DNA from: an uncultured Oscillospiraceae bacterium
GTDB taxonomy: Bacteria > Bacillota > Clostridia > Oscillospirales > Oscillospiraceae
Reading direction: 5' to 3'
Assembly (NCBI GenBank): GCA_934655875.1
Contig: CAKUHB010000005.1
Coordinates: 1 to 64,000 of the forward strand
Length of the DNA stretch: 64,000 bases
Under the pieces are notes generated by a model. The model was not told the DNA's origin, did not search any database, and was given only the letters and a program-made list of their open reading frames with translations. Below, in pieces: positions 33,442 through 42,174 of the stretch. Position numbers and translations under genes: made by a program. Position 1 is the first letter of the stretch, and every line of letters begins with the position of its first letter.

Positions 33442-36400
33442 GTGTATCTGAAGTCATTGGAAATTCAGGGCTTTAAGTCCTTCCCGGATAAGACGGTTTT
33501 GCAGTTCGGCAGCGACTGCACGGCAATCGTCGGCCCGAACGGCAGCGGAAAATCGAATATTTCCGACGCGATCAGCTGGGTACTCGGCGAGCAGAGCACC
33601 AAGGCGCTGCGCGGCGCGAAGATGGAGGACGTGATCTTTGGCGGTACGGCCAAGCGTCCGGCTGTCGGCTACGCGGAAGCGACGCTGGTGCTTGATAACT
33701 CCGACGGCTGCCTTCGCATCGAGACGCCGGAGGTCATGATCACCCGCCGCTACTTCCGCTCCGGCGAGAGTGAATACTATATCAACCGCCAGCTCGCCCG
33801 TCTGCGGGACATCAACGAGCTGTTCATGGATACCGGCCTTGGCCGCGAGGGCTATTCCAACATCGGACAGGGCCGCATCGACGAGATTCTGGCGCTCAAG
33901 TCCACGGATCGGCGCGAAATTTTTGAGGAAGCGGCGGGCATTTCCAAATACCGCCACCGCAAGGAGGACACCGAGCGGCGGCTGGCCAACACGGAGGACA
34001 ATCTGCTGCGCATCGGTGATAAGATCTCCGAGCTGGAGATGCAGGTGGAGCCGCTGCGCGAGCAGGCGGAAAAGGCACAGAAATATCTGACCTTCCGCGC
34101 CGAGCTGCGCGGGCTGGAGGTCACGGTCTGGCTGGACAGTCTCAAAAAGATCGCGGAAAACGCCCGCAAGGCGGAGACGGATTATGCGTCCGCCGCATTC
34201 GTATTGGAGCAGGCGCACGACGAGCTGACCACGCTCTACAGCCGCTCCGAGCAGCTGAGTCTGCAATATAACCAGCAGACCTTGCAGCTCGACCACTGCC
34301 GCGAGGAGATCAGCCGCATGGAAGCCGGATGCCAGCAGGCCCAGAGCGACGCAGCGCTTTTGCAGGCGGAAATGGAGCACCACCGGAGCAATATTGCACG
34401 CGTGGAGCAGGAGCTCAAAGCCCAGCAGGACCGCAGCGGCGGCATTGCCGGGCAGGTTGCGGACGAGCAGGAAAAAATGCAGGCGGCGCAGCAGTCTCTG
34501 ATTGCGGCGCGGCAAAAGCTTTCCGGCGCGCAGGCAGAGGGGCAGAAGCTCTCTGCGGCCTCGGCCGGACTGACGCAGGAGCTCGTTTCCGTCGGCGCGC
34601 AGCAGTCGCTCATCCAGACGCAGTGCGCGTCCTTGCAGGCGCAGATCGCGTCGATGGAAGCGTCTGTGGAAGAGGTGCAGGAGCGCAGAGCGATCCTGCA
34701 CGAGGACGAAGCGGCCGCACAGGCGCGGCAGGCGCAGATCGCGTCCCAGCAGGCAGATTGCCGCAGGCGCCTTTCGCAGGCGCAGGAGGACGTACAGAGC
34801 GCAAAAAACACCATTGCCGGCTATGAGCTGCGTCTGAAAACCAGACAGGACAAGCGCGACAGCCTGCAAAAGCAGGTGTCGGCTGCCGGTGTGGAGCTGG
34901 ATACGATCGATTCCAAGATCCGCATGCTGCAAGAGCTGGAGCGCGACTACGAGGGCTTTTCCAAGGCCGTCCGCCTGGTCATGCAGGACGCGGCAGCCGG
35001 AAAGCTGCGCGGCGTCCATGGCCCGCTGTCCAAGCTCATCCATGTGGAAGACCAGTATACGACGGCCATCGAGACGGCGCTTGGCGCCGCCATGCAGAAC
35101 CTTGTCGTCTCCTCGGAGGAGGATGGCAAGGCGGCCATTCAGATGCTCAAGCGCCGCGACGGCGGGCGGGCGACCTTTTTGCCGCTGACGGCCATCCGCG
35201 CGCAGAGCTTGCAGGATACGACCTGCCAGCGGCAGCCGGGCTTCATTTCCGTAGCGTCTGGGCTTGTCGCGTGCGAGCCGCAGTACCGCGCTGTCATTGA
35301 GAACGCTCTGGGGCGCACCGTGATCTGCGATACGCTCGATCACGCCGTCGCAATGGCGCGGGCGTGCGGAACCCGCGTGCGTATTGTGACGCTCGACGGG
35401 CAGGTCATGAACGCAGGCGGCAGCATGACCGGCGGCTCCGCGACCAGAAGCGCGGGCGTTCTGACACGCGCAAACACCTTGCAGCGCTTGCAGCAGGAGC
35501 GCGGCACACGCGCGGAAAAGCTGGAGGAGCTGCGCAGGCAGGCGGCAGACGCCGCTTCCTCGGCAGCCAAAACAGAATTTGAAATGACGGCTGTGCGCGC
35601 GTCGCTGCGCGAAGCTGAGGATGAGGTTCTGCGCCGGACGGAGGAGCAGAAGCAGGTGCAGCTGCTCGCTGCTGCGGTGGAGGAAAATCTCGACTCGATC
35701 GAAAAAGAACTGGCAAGGCTCGATTCGCGCTCCGGCGGCGAGGAAGGGAAGCTGCAGGCGCTGCGCCAGCAGCTACAGCAGCAGACAGCCGCGCAGCGCA
35801 CGCTGCAAAGCCAGAGGGATGCGCTTGCGGCGAGACAGACCGCGATGGAGGATGCCCTACAGAAGAACACCGACGCTGTGACGGCGCTCCGCATGGACGA
35901 AGCGTCGATCGAAGCCGCCTGCGCGGCTTCACAGAATACCATCGCGCAGCTGCAATCGCTCAGCGAAGCCATGCGCGGCGACGTCACGCAGAAGCAGGCG
36001 CTGATCGCGGAATATCAGACGCAGATCGCCGAGCTGGAACAGAAAAAGAAGACCTGCGAAGCCGGGATCCAGGAAGCCCGGCAGCAGCTGGAGCAGGCCC
36101 GGCAGGAGCTGAAGGACGCCGTTGATGCACGCGCGCAGCTCGAAGCGAAACGCAACCAGACAGAAAAACAGGCGCAGGAAAAGAATCAGGCGATCGTTCA
36201 GCTCGAACGCGAGACCGCGCGTCTGGAGCAGAAAAAAGCCACGAGCGAGCTGGAGGAAAAGCAGATCGTCGACCGCCTGTGGGACTCCTACGAGCTGACG
36301 CCCGGTACAGCAGAAGCGGAGGTCGTTCAGATCGAAAGCCTGACGGCAGCCAACAAGCGGATCGGCGAGGTTCGCCGGAGAATCTCCGCGCTCGGCACGC

Positions 36401-37014
36401 CGAACCTCGGCGCGATCGACGAATATGCGCGCATATCGGAGCGCTACACGTATCTCACGTCCCAGCGGGACGATGTGCTGAAGGCAAAATCGGAGCTCGA
36501 AGCGATCGTAGGCTCGATCACGACGGAAATGACGGAGATCTTTGTGCGGGAGTTTGCGCGGATCGACGATTATTTCGGAAAGACGTTCACCGAAATGTTC
36601 GGCGGCGGCAAAGCGTCGCTCATCCTCGAAAATCCGTCCGCGCCACTCGAGTGCGGCATCGAGATCCGCGTCCAGCCGCCCGGCAAGCAGGTCAAGACCA
36701 TCACACTCCTGTCCGGCGGCGAGAAGGCGTTTGTCGCCATTGCGCTGTACTTTGCGATCCTGAAGGTTCGGCCGACGCCGTTCTGCATGCTCGATGAGAT
36801 CGATGCGGCGCTGGACGACCGGAACGTCGAGCGCTTCGCGCAGTATCTGCACACGCTCAGCAGCCGGACGCAGTTCATCGTCATTACCCACCGGCGCGGT
36901 ACCATGGAAGCTGCCGATGTCCTGTATGGCGTCACCATGCAGGAGCAGGGTGTGTCCAAGATTCTCCGCCTGAGCCTTGACGAAATGGCCAAGCAGCTTG
37001 GCATCACCGCATAA
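33442..37014 (+). CDS. smc: chromosome segregation ATPase Smc
   Basis: A 1190-residue SMC, the usual length. Walker A GPNGSGKS is at 31-38. Two long coiled coils (about 165-500 and 690-1020) flank the hinge (about 520-680, containing GPLSKLIHVEDQYTTAIE). The C-terminal head has signature LLSGGEKAF near 1090 and Walker B CMLDEIDAALDD near 1117. It dimerises and condenses and orients chromosomes with ScpAB. Start GTG at 33442, with GGTGAGGT upstream. It leads the smc-ftsY-rdgB-yhbY-nadD/yqeK-lcp-rsfS run; the smc-ftsY pair is conserved in Bacillota, here without rnc in front. Confidence 0.97.
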   Translation: MYLKSLEIQGFKSFPDKTVLQFGSDCTAIVGPNGSGKSNISDAISWVLGEQSTKALRGAKMEDVIFGGTAKRPAVGYAEATLVLDNSDGCLRIETPEVMITRRYFRSGESEYYINRQLARLRDINELFMDTGLGREGYSNIGQGRIDEILALKSTDRREIFEEAAGISKYRHRKEDTERRLANTEDNLLRIGDKISELEMQVEPLREQAEKAQKYLTFRAELRGLEVTVWLDSLKKIAENARKAETDYASAAFVLEQAHDELTTLYSRSEQLSLQYNQQTLQLDHCREEISRMEAGCQQAQSDAALLQAEMEHHRSNIARVEQELKAQQDRSGGIAGQVADEQEKMQAAQQSLIAARQKLSGAQAEGQKLSAASAGLTQELVSVGAQQSLIQTQCASLQAQIASMEASVEEVQERRAILHEDEAAAQARQAQIASQQADCRRRLSQAQEDVQSAKNTIAGYELRLKTRQDKRDSLQKQVSAAGVELDTIDSKIRMLQELERDYEGFSKAVRLVMQDAAAGKLRGVHGPLSKLIHVEDQYTTAIETALGAAMQNLVVSSEEDGKAAIQMLKRRDGGRATFLPLTAIRAQSLQDTTCQRQPGFISVASGLVACEPQYRAVIENALGRTVICDTLDHAVAMARACGTRVRIVTLDGQVMNAGGSMTGGSATRSAGVLTRANTLQRLQQERGTRAEKLEELRRQAADAASSAAKTEFEMTAVRASLREAEDEVLRRTEEQKQVQLLAAAVEENLDSIEKELARLDSRSGGEEGKLQALRQQLQQQTAAQRTLQSQRDALAARQTAMEDALQKNTDAVTALRMDEASIEAACAASQNTIAQLQSLSEAMRGDVTQKQALIAEYQTQIAELEQKKKTCEAGIQEARQQLEQARQELKDAVDARAQLEAKRNQTEKQAQEKNQAIVQLERETARLEQKKATSELEEKQIVDRLWDSYELTPGTAEAEVVQIESLTAANKRIGEVRRRISALGTPNLGAIDEYARISERYTYLTSQRDDVLKAKSELEAIVGSITTEMTEIFVREFARIDDYFGKTFTEMFGGGKASLILENPSAPLECGIEIRVQPPGKQVKTITLLSGGEKAFVAIALYFAILKVRPTPFCMLDEIDAALDDRNVERFAQYLHTLSSRTQFIVITHRRGTMEAADVLYGVTMQEQGVSKILRLSLDEMAKQLGITA

Positions 37015-37049
37015 GAGCGCCATACTATCCAGAAAGGGTTAACATAATT

Positions 37050-37940
37050 ATGGGATTTTTTGAAAAACTCAAGCAGGGACTGAGCAAGACCGCAAGCTCC
37101 ATCAGCAGCGTCTTTACCGCCAGCGAGCTGGACGACGAGTTTTATGACGATCTGGAGGAAAGCCTGATCGTCTCAGACCTCGGCATGGACACGACGGAGC
37201 AGGTCATGGATCGTCTGCGGAGCACGGTAAAGGAGCAGCACATCAAGACCGTGAGCGATGCAAAGCTCGCCCTGCGCGGGATCCTCGCGGACATGCTGGA
37301 CGTCGGCGATCCGGGGCTGAAGCTTGAAACAAAGCCGTCGGTGATCTTAGTCATCGGCGTCAACGGCGTCGGCAAGACAACCACCATCGGCAAGCTTGCA
37401 CATCAGCTGCGCGAGCAGGGGAAAAAGGTACTTCTCTGCGCGGGCGACACGTTCCGCGCGGCGGCAGCTGATCAGCTGGAGATCTGGTCGGAGCGCGCGC
37501 ACTGCGATATCATCCGCCAGCACGAGGGCGCGGATCCGGCTTCTGTCGTCTATGATGCCATTGCGGCGGCACGCGCCCGCGGCAGCGACGTTATCATCTG
37601 CGATACGGCAGGACGTCTGCATAATAAGCAGAACCTCATGAATGAGCTCAACAAAATCGCCCGCATTCTCGACCGTGAGCTGCCCGGCGCGAGCAAGGAG
37701 GTTCTCCTTGTGCTCGACGGCACCACCGGTCAGAACGGCCTGCTGCAGGCCAAACAGTTCCAGGAGTGCGCCGGCGTGACCGGCATCGTCCTGACGAAGC
37801 TCGACGGCACGGCCAAGGGCGGTGTCGTGATCGCGGTCGCGCAGGCATTGCAGATCCCGGTCAAGTTCATCGGTGTCGGCGAGCAGATGGACGACCTCAT
37901 GCCGTTTGACGGCAAGAGCTTCGCGGAGGCGCTGATATGA
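37050..37940 (+). CDS. ftsY: signal recognition particle receptor FtsY
   Basis: A 296-residue NG-domain GTPase that docks SRP-ribosome complexes at the membrane. G1 GVNGVGKTTT is near 102-111, then DTFRAAAADQL, DTAGR and TKLDGTAKGG. The acidic A domain is nearly absent, as in other Bacillota. It lies 35 bases after smc and overlaps rdgB by 4 bases. Confidence 0.97.
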   Translation: MGFFEKLKQGLSKTASSISSVFTASELDDEFYDDLEESLIVSDLGMDTTEQVMDRLRSTVKEQHIKTVSDAKLALRGILADMLDVGDPGLKLETKPSVILVIGVNGVGKTTTIGKLAHQLREQGKKVLLCAGDTFRAAAADQLEIWSERAHCDIIRQHEGADPASVVYDAIAAARARGSDVIICDTAGRLHNKQNLMNELNKIARILDRELPGASKEVLLVLDGTTGQNGLLQAKQFQECAGVTGIVLTKLDGTAKGGVVIAVAQALQIPVKFIGVGEQMDDLMPFDGKSFAEALI

Positions 37941-38530
37941 AAGTAATTCTGGCAAGCAAGAACCAGCACAAGCTTGTGGAGCTGTCCGCGATCTTGTCCC
38001 AGCTCGGCTTTGAGATCGCACTGGAGTCGGACTACGGCCTTGATATCGATGTGGACGAGACCGGGACGACGTTTGAGGAAAATTCCTTCCTCAAGGCCGA
38101 AGCCGTGATGAAGGCCAGCGGTCTGCCGGTGCTGGCGGACGATTCCGGCCTGATGGTCGATGCACTTGGCGGCGCGCCGGGCGTTTATTCGGCGCGCTAC
38201 GGCCATAAAAACTCCGACGCGGAGCGGACACAGTATCTGCTTGCAAACATGAAGGACATTCCGGCAGGCGCGCGCACGGCAAGGTTCGTCTGCGTCATCA
38301 CCTGCCTGTGGCCGGATGGAAGAAAGATCGTTGCGCGCGGCGAGTGCCCGGGCGAGATCCTTTTTGCTCCGAAGGGACAGGGCGGCTTCGGCTATGACCC
38401 GGTGTTCTATCTGCCGGAGCGCGGAAAAACATATGCAGAGCTGGCGGCGGAGGAGAAGAACGCAATCTCCCACCGCGCGCGGGCGCTGCGGGAATTTTGC
38501 AGAATCTATCGAGAGGAATTTGAACAATGA
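37937..38530 (+). CDS. rdgB: RdgB/HAM1 non-canonical purine NTP pyrophosphatase
   Basis: A 197-residue house-cleaning enzyme hydrolysing dITP, XTP and ITP to monophosphates. ASKNQHK at 5-11, the VLADDSGLMVDALGGAPGVYSAR motif at about 66-88, GFGYDPVF and the C-terminal SHRARAL are all present. ATGA overlaps link it to ftsY before and yhbY after. Confidence 0.96.
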   Translation: MKVILASKNQHKLVELSAILSQLGFEIALESDYGLDIDVDETGTTFEENSFLKAEAVMKASGLPVLADDSGLMVDALGGAPGVYSARYGHKNSDAERTQYLLANMKDIPAGARTARFVCVITCLWPDGRKIVARGECPGEILFAPKGQGGFGYDPVFYLPERGKTYAELAAEEKNAISHRARALREFCRIYREEFEQ

Positions 38531-38994
38531 TAACGAGTAAAGAGCGCGCCGAGCTGCGCGCACAGGCCAATCCGCTGGATGTGACCCTGATCGTCGGCAA
38601 GGGCGGGATCTCCGAAACGCTGCTGGCGGAAGCGGTCATCCTGCTGGACAGCCACGAGCTTGTCAAGGGCCGCGTATTGGAGACATCGGGTCTCACAGCC
38701 CGCGAAGCGTCCGACGCCATCTGCGAAGCGCTTGGCGCGGAGGGGATCGGCTGTGTCGGCACGAAATTCGTGATCTGGCGCAAGTCGGAAAAGCTGACGC
38801 AGGAGAAGAAAAAGGCCGCGGCAAAGAAGCCGGCCAAAAAGCCGGTCTCCGGCAACTATAACCCGGTCAAGGCCGGTCTTCGCGCGCGTAAGCAGGCGGC
38901 GGAGCAGCAGCGCAAGCAGCGCAAGCAGTATTTCCATGACAAGGCTGTCGCCGCGGCGATCGAACGCAGCCGGCAGCAGAAGGAAGAATCGTAA
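38527..38994 (+). CDS. yhbY: YhbY family RNA-binding protein with basic tail
   Basis: A CRS1/YhbY (KH-like) domain occupies residues 1-95, with IVGKGGISETLLAEA near 19-33 carrying the GxxG-like loop. Family members bind pre-50S ribosomes. This copy is 155 residues long, against about 97 for the stand-alone protein; the extra 55-60 residues are a Lys/Arg/Gln-rich tail (KKAAAKKPAKKPVSGNYNP onward), which may add rRNA affinity. It is translationally coupled to rdgB. Confidence 0.88.
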   Translation: MITSKERAELRAQANPLDVTLIVGKGGISETLLAEAVILLDSHELVKGRVLETSGLTAREASDAICEALGAEGIGCVGTKFVIWRKSEKLTQEKKKAAAKKPAKKPVSGNYNPVKAGLRARKQAAEQQRKQRKQYFHDKAVAAAIERSRQQKEES

Positions 38995-39027
38995 AAAGCA
39001 GAATTTCGGGCGAACGGGGGAGTGTGC

Positions 39028-40227
39028 GTGGCAAGGATCGGTATTTACGGCGGCAGCTTCAATCCGCCGCATCTGGGACATGTGCTGGCAGCCAAAAAGA
39101 CGCGGGAGCTGCTGGGGCTGGATCAGATCATTTTTGTTCCGGTGGCCATTCCGCCCCACAAGGCCGTGGCCGACGGCTCTCCGGACGGCCAGATCCGGTA
39201 TGAGCTGACGAAGCTTGCCGTCTCCGATGAGGAAGGTATGTCCGTCAGCCGCATTGAACTCGATCGCGACGGCCCAAGCTATACGGTGGATACGCTGCGC
39301 GAGCTGCGGGAATGCTATGGGCAGGACGAGCTGTATCTGCTGATGGGGACGGACATGTTCCTGTCGTTTCTGGACTGGCGCGGCCCCGGTGAGATCGCGT
39401 CCATGGCAAGGCTTGTCTGTATGGCGCGCACAAGGGCGGACGATGCCCTGACGGCGCAGCTGCAAGCGCAGGCTGCGGCGATCGAGCGCGCGTTCGGCAC
39501 AGCGCCCATCGTCCTGCAAAACGACTGCCTGGAGATCTCCTCCACGGAAGCGCGCCGGCTGCTGTTCTTCGGAATCGCTGACGGGCTTCTGCATCCGGCG
39601 GTACTTGAGAGGATCGAGCGCGACGGCCTTTACGGCGTGCATGGAGACTACCGGAACCTCCCGTTTGCGGAGCTTTCCCACGTGAGCCTTGGCCTGCACA
39701 AGCAAAAGCGCCGTGCGCATGCGCAGGGCGTGTCGGATACGGCTGTTCTGCTGGCAAAGAAATACGGCGCTGATGCGCGTGACGCTGCCCGCGCGGGCAT
39801 TCTGCACGACATAACAAAGGCGCTGGACGCCGGGCAGCAGCGAAAGCTTGTCGACCACTGGCAGCTCCCGGTCTCGGCGTTTGAATACGAGCAGACAAAG
39901 CTTCTGCACGCGAAGACCGGCGCGGCGGCCGCAGCGCGTATTTTCGGCGAAAACGACGCCATCGTCTCGGCCATAGACTATCATACGACTGGCCGGGCAG
40001 ATATGACAGTACTGGAAAAGATCATTTACATCGCAGATTATATGGAGCCGAACCGTGATTTTCCCGGCGTGGATCGGCTGCGGGAGGTTGTCTGGCGCGA
40101 TCTGGACGAGGGCGTGCTGCTGGGTATCGACATGACGCTCGAGCAGCTGCGGCTCAAGGGTCAGCCCGCCTGCAATGACTCGCTGACTGCACGGCAATGG
40201 CTCCTTGCACATCGAAAGGAATCCTGA
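39028..40227 (+). CDS. nadD-yqeK: fused nicotinate-nucleotide adenylyltransferase NadD and HD-domain YqeK
   Basis: About 400 residues with two enzymes in one chain. Residues 1-200 are NadD: GGSFNPPHLGH at about 7-17 (nucleotide-binding HxGH) and LEISSTEAR near 168, making nicotinate adenine dinucleotide. Residues 205-400 are a YqeK-type HD phosphohydrolase, with metal residues His near 217 and the His259-Asp260 pair in ILHDITKALD; YqeK proteins cleave Ap4A. In Bacillus these are adjacent separate genes. I take GTG at 39028 with GGGGGAG upstream; GTG at 39022 is also possible. It sits between yhbY and an LCP gene, as in many clostridia. Confidence 0.93.
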   Translation: MARIGIYGGSFNPPHLGHVLAAKKTRELLGLDQIIFVPVAIPPHKAVADGSPDGQIRYELTKLAVSDEEGMSVSRIELDRDGPSYTVDTLRELRECYGQDELYLLMGTDMFLSFLDWRGPGEIASMARLVCMARTRADDALTAQLQAQAAAIERAFGTAPIVLQNDCLEISSTEARRLLFFGIADGLLHPAVLERIERDGLYGVHGDYRNLPFAELSHVSLGLHKQKRRAHAQGVSDTAVLLAKKYGADARDAARAGILHDITKALDAGQQRKLVDHWQLPVSAFEYEQTKLLHAKTGAAAAARIFGENDAIVSAIDYHTTGRADMTVLEKIIYIADYMEPNRDFPGVDRLREVVWRDLDEGVLLGIDMTLEQLRLKGQPACNDSLTARQWLLAHRKES

Positions 40228-41502
40228 ATGAAACTATTTGGCAATCGCCGACGCGCGGAGCATGCGGAAAAGCAGCCGCTATCCCGCGGCCTTCGCGTCG
40301 TGCTGATCGTCTGTGCGGCTGTGCTGCTGCTTTCCAGCAGTGTATTTGCCGCGTGGAAGCTGCTGGTCAAGCCGGCAGACCGGAAAGAGCCGGACACGAC
40401 GGCGCAGGCAGATCCTTTGCCCGCCGAGGAGCCGGAGACGGAACCGCCGGTCGTTCACGTCGTACCGAAAACAGAGCAGGCGGAGGATGAACCGGAAGAG
40501 GAGATCGAAACGGAGCAGCCCAAGAGTCTGCGTGATGGGATCTATAACATTCTGATCTGCGGCACTGACGATGACGGCACGCGGACGGATACGATCATCA
40601 TTGCGCATCTGGATACGACCGACCACACGGTCGCACTGCTGTCGATCCCGCGGGATACGCCGGTCGCGACCGGAAACGGCGGGATCATGAAGATCAACTC
40701 CGTCTATGCAGGCGGCGGAGCCGATGGGATGCAGCGGCTTTCAGGCCGCCTTCGGGAGCTGCTCGGCTTCCCGGTTGACGGATACGTGCTGGTCAATCTG
40801 GACGCGTTCAAAAAGACGGTCGATCTGGTGGGCGGCGTGGAATTTGACGTTCCGCAGGATATGGACTATGAGGACGCTTCGCAGGATCTTTATATCCACC
40901 TCAAGGCCGGCCTGCAGCGGCTGGACGGTGAGAAGGCGATGGAGCTGGTGCGCTTCCGCAAGGGCTACGCTTCGCAGGATATCCAGCGCACGCAGGTGCA
41001 GCAGCAGTTTCTGAAGGCGCTCGCCAAGCAGTGTTTGTCGGTTTCGAGCCTTTCCAAATTGAAGGAGTTTGCTGATATTTTTGCCGAGGATGTGACGACC
41101 GATCTGACGGTCGGAAACATGATCTGGTACGGCAAGGAGCTGATGGCCTGTGACTTTGACAGCATGCAGACCTACACCGCGGAGGGCGAGGGCGCAATGA
41201 TCAACGGCGGCGCGTATTACCCTCTGTATGCCGGGCGGCTTCTGGAGATCGTCAATAAGAGCTTCAATCCCTATGATGCGGCGATCTCCGCTTCGAGCCT
41301 GACCGTGATCACGCCGGAGCTTGCAGCGTCGTATCAAAAGCCGACGGCACAACCCGAGACACCAGCGGAGGAGCCTGCGCCGGACGATCCGGAGCAGCCG
41401 GAGACGCCGGACGAGCCAACGGAGCCGGCAGAGCCGGAAGAACCGGCGCCGGAGGATCCGTTTGAAGACGAGAATTTCTGGACCGAGGACGGTCAGACAT
41501 AA
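40228..41502 (+). CDS. LytR-CpsA-Psr (LCP) family cell-wall glycopolymer transferase
   Basis: A 424-residue type II membrane protein: a short basic N-terminus, one membrane segment (about 24-46), an acidic Pro/Glu linker (about 50-100), the LCP domain (about 103-290) and a Pro/Glu-rich tail (about 375-424). In the LCP domain DDGTRTDTIIIAHLD and SIPRDTPV hold the Arg/Asp residues that bind the polyprenyl-pyrophosphate substrate. Family members attach teichoic-type polymers or capsule to peptidoglycan. The start codon directly follows the nadD-yqeK stop. Confidence 0.92.
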   Translation: MKLFGNRRRAEHAEKQPLSRGLRVVLIVCAAVLLLSSSVFAAWKLLVKPADRKEPDTTAQADPLPAEEPETEPPVVHVVPKTEQAEDEPEEEIETEQPKSLRDGIYNILICGTDDDGTRTDTIIIAHLDTTDHTVALLSIPRDTPVATGNGGIMKINSVYAGGGADGMQRLSGRLRELLGFPVDGYVLVNLDAFKKTVDLVGGVEFDVPQDMDYEDASQDLYIHLKAGLQRLDGEKAMELVRFRKGYASQDIQRTQVQQQFLKALAKQCLSVSSLSKLKEFADIFAEDVTTDLTVGNMIWYGKELMACDFDSMQTYTAEGEGAMINGGAYYPLYAGRLLEIVNKSFNPYDAAISASSLTVITPELAASYQKPTAQPETPAEEPAPDDPEQPETPDEPTEPAEPEEPAPEDPFEDENFWTEDGQT

Positions 41503-41518
41503 AGAAAGGAAGAACAAT

Positions 41519-41884
41519 ATGCTTTCAGCAAAAGAAGTTGCAGCGATCGCGGCCAAGGCGCTTGACGCGAAAATGGGCGAGGATATCCGCCTGATCGGCA
41601 TTACCGATATTTCCACGCTCGCGGATTATTTCCTCATCTGCACGGCCACCAGCTCGACGCACGTCAAGACACTCTGCGACGCTGTCGAGGAAGCGATGGA
41701 CGCGGCGGGCGAGCCAATGCTCTCCCGCGAGGGTCACCGCAGCGGCACGTGGGTGCTGATGGATTTCGGCAGTCTGGTCGTCCATGTGTTTACGGGAGAA
41801 GCCAGAAAGTTCTATGATCTCGAACGACTCTGGCAGGACGGACATCAGGTAAATCTTGCGCCTGTTTTGGGCGAAAACGCTTGA
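41519..41884 (+). CDS. rsfS: ribosomal silencing factor RsfS
   Basis: A 121-residue RsfS/Iojap/YbeB protein that binds L14 and blocks subunit joining in starvation. Signature stretches ITDISTLADYFLICTATSS and SGTWVLMDFGSLVVHVF are intact. The start at 41519 has GAAAGGAAG upstream; the frame extends upstream inside the LCP gene but with Arg-rich nonsense sequence. It lies next to nadD/yqeK, as is usual. The leuS promoter overlaps its stop codon. Confidence 0.96.
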   Translation: MLSAKEVAAIAAKALDAKMGEDIRLIGITDISTLADYFLICTATSSTHVKTLCDAVEEAMDAAGEPMLSREGHRSGTWVLMDFGSLVVHVFTGEARKFYDLERLWQDGHQVNLAPVLGENA

Positions 41885-41909
41885 CAAATCCGGGAAAAGT
41901 ACGTACAAT
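41881..41909 (+). promoter_or_regulatory. promoter of the leuS T-box transcript
   Basis: Perfect TTGACA (41881-41886, containing the rsfS stop), 17-base spacer, TACAAT (41904-41909). Confidence 0.85.
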
Positions 41910-41915
41910 AACCCG

Positions 41916-42142
41916 GTAAAAGGCGAAGAAGGGGATCGCTCTGCGCGATTTTATCAGAGACCCGGCGGTCGGTGCGAGCCGGGAGGATCAGACAGACGCT
42001 TCTCACCCCGGAGCTTCCGGCCTGAATGCAGTAGGGACGGACGGCTGACCGCGTTAGAGGTCTGTGAGGGCTGCGATCGCAGCTGAAGCAGGGTGGTACC
42101 GCGTAATTTACGCCCCTGACCGGATGGTCAGGGGTGTTTTTT
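41916..42142 (+). promoter_or_regulatory. T-box riboswitch (leucine) upstream of leuS
   Basis: The antiterminator T-box GGGTGGTACCGCG is at 42091-42103. The intrinsic terminator CCCCTGACC/GGTCAGGGG with T-run is at 42113-42142. The Stem I distal loop motif GGTGCGAGCC is at 41971-41980. A CTC (leucine) triplet followed by A at 42002-42004 lies where the specifier is expected. Uncharged tRNA-Leu would pair with specifier and T-box and permit leuS transcription. Transcript start estimated. Confidence 0.93.
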
Positions 42143-42174
42143 CATGTCAGAATTATCAGACAAAGGAGTTTGTT

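Noticed and set aside
41321..41518. A 66-codon extension of RsfS
   Set aside because: It is an Arg-rich out-of-frame reading of the LCP gene tail; a good ribosome site marks ATG at 41519.
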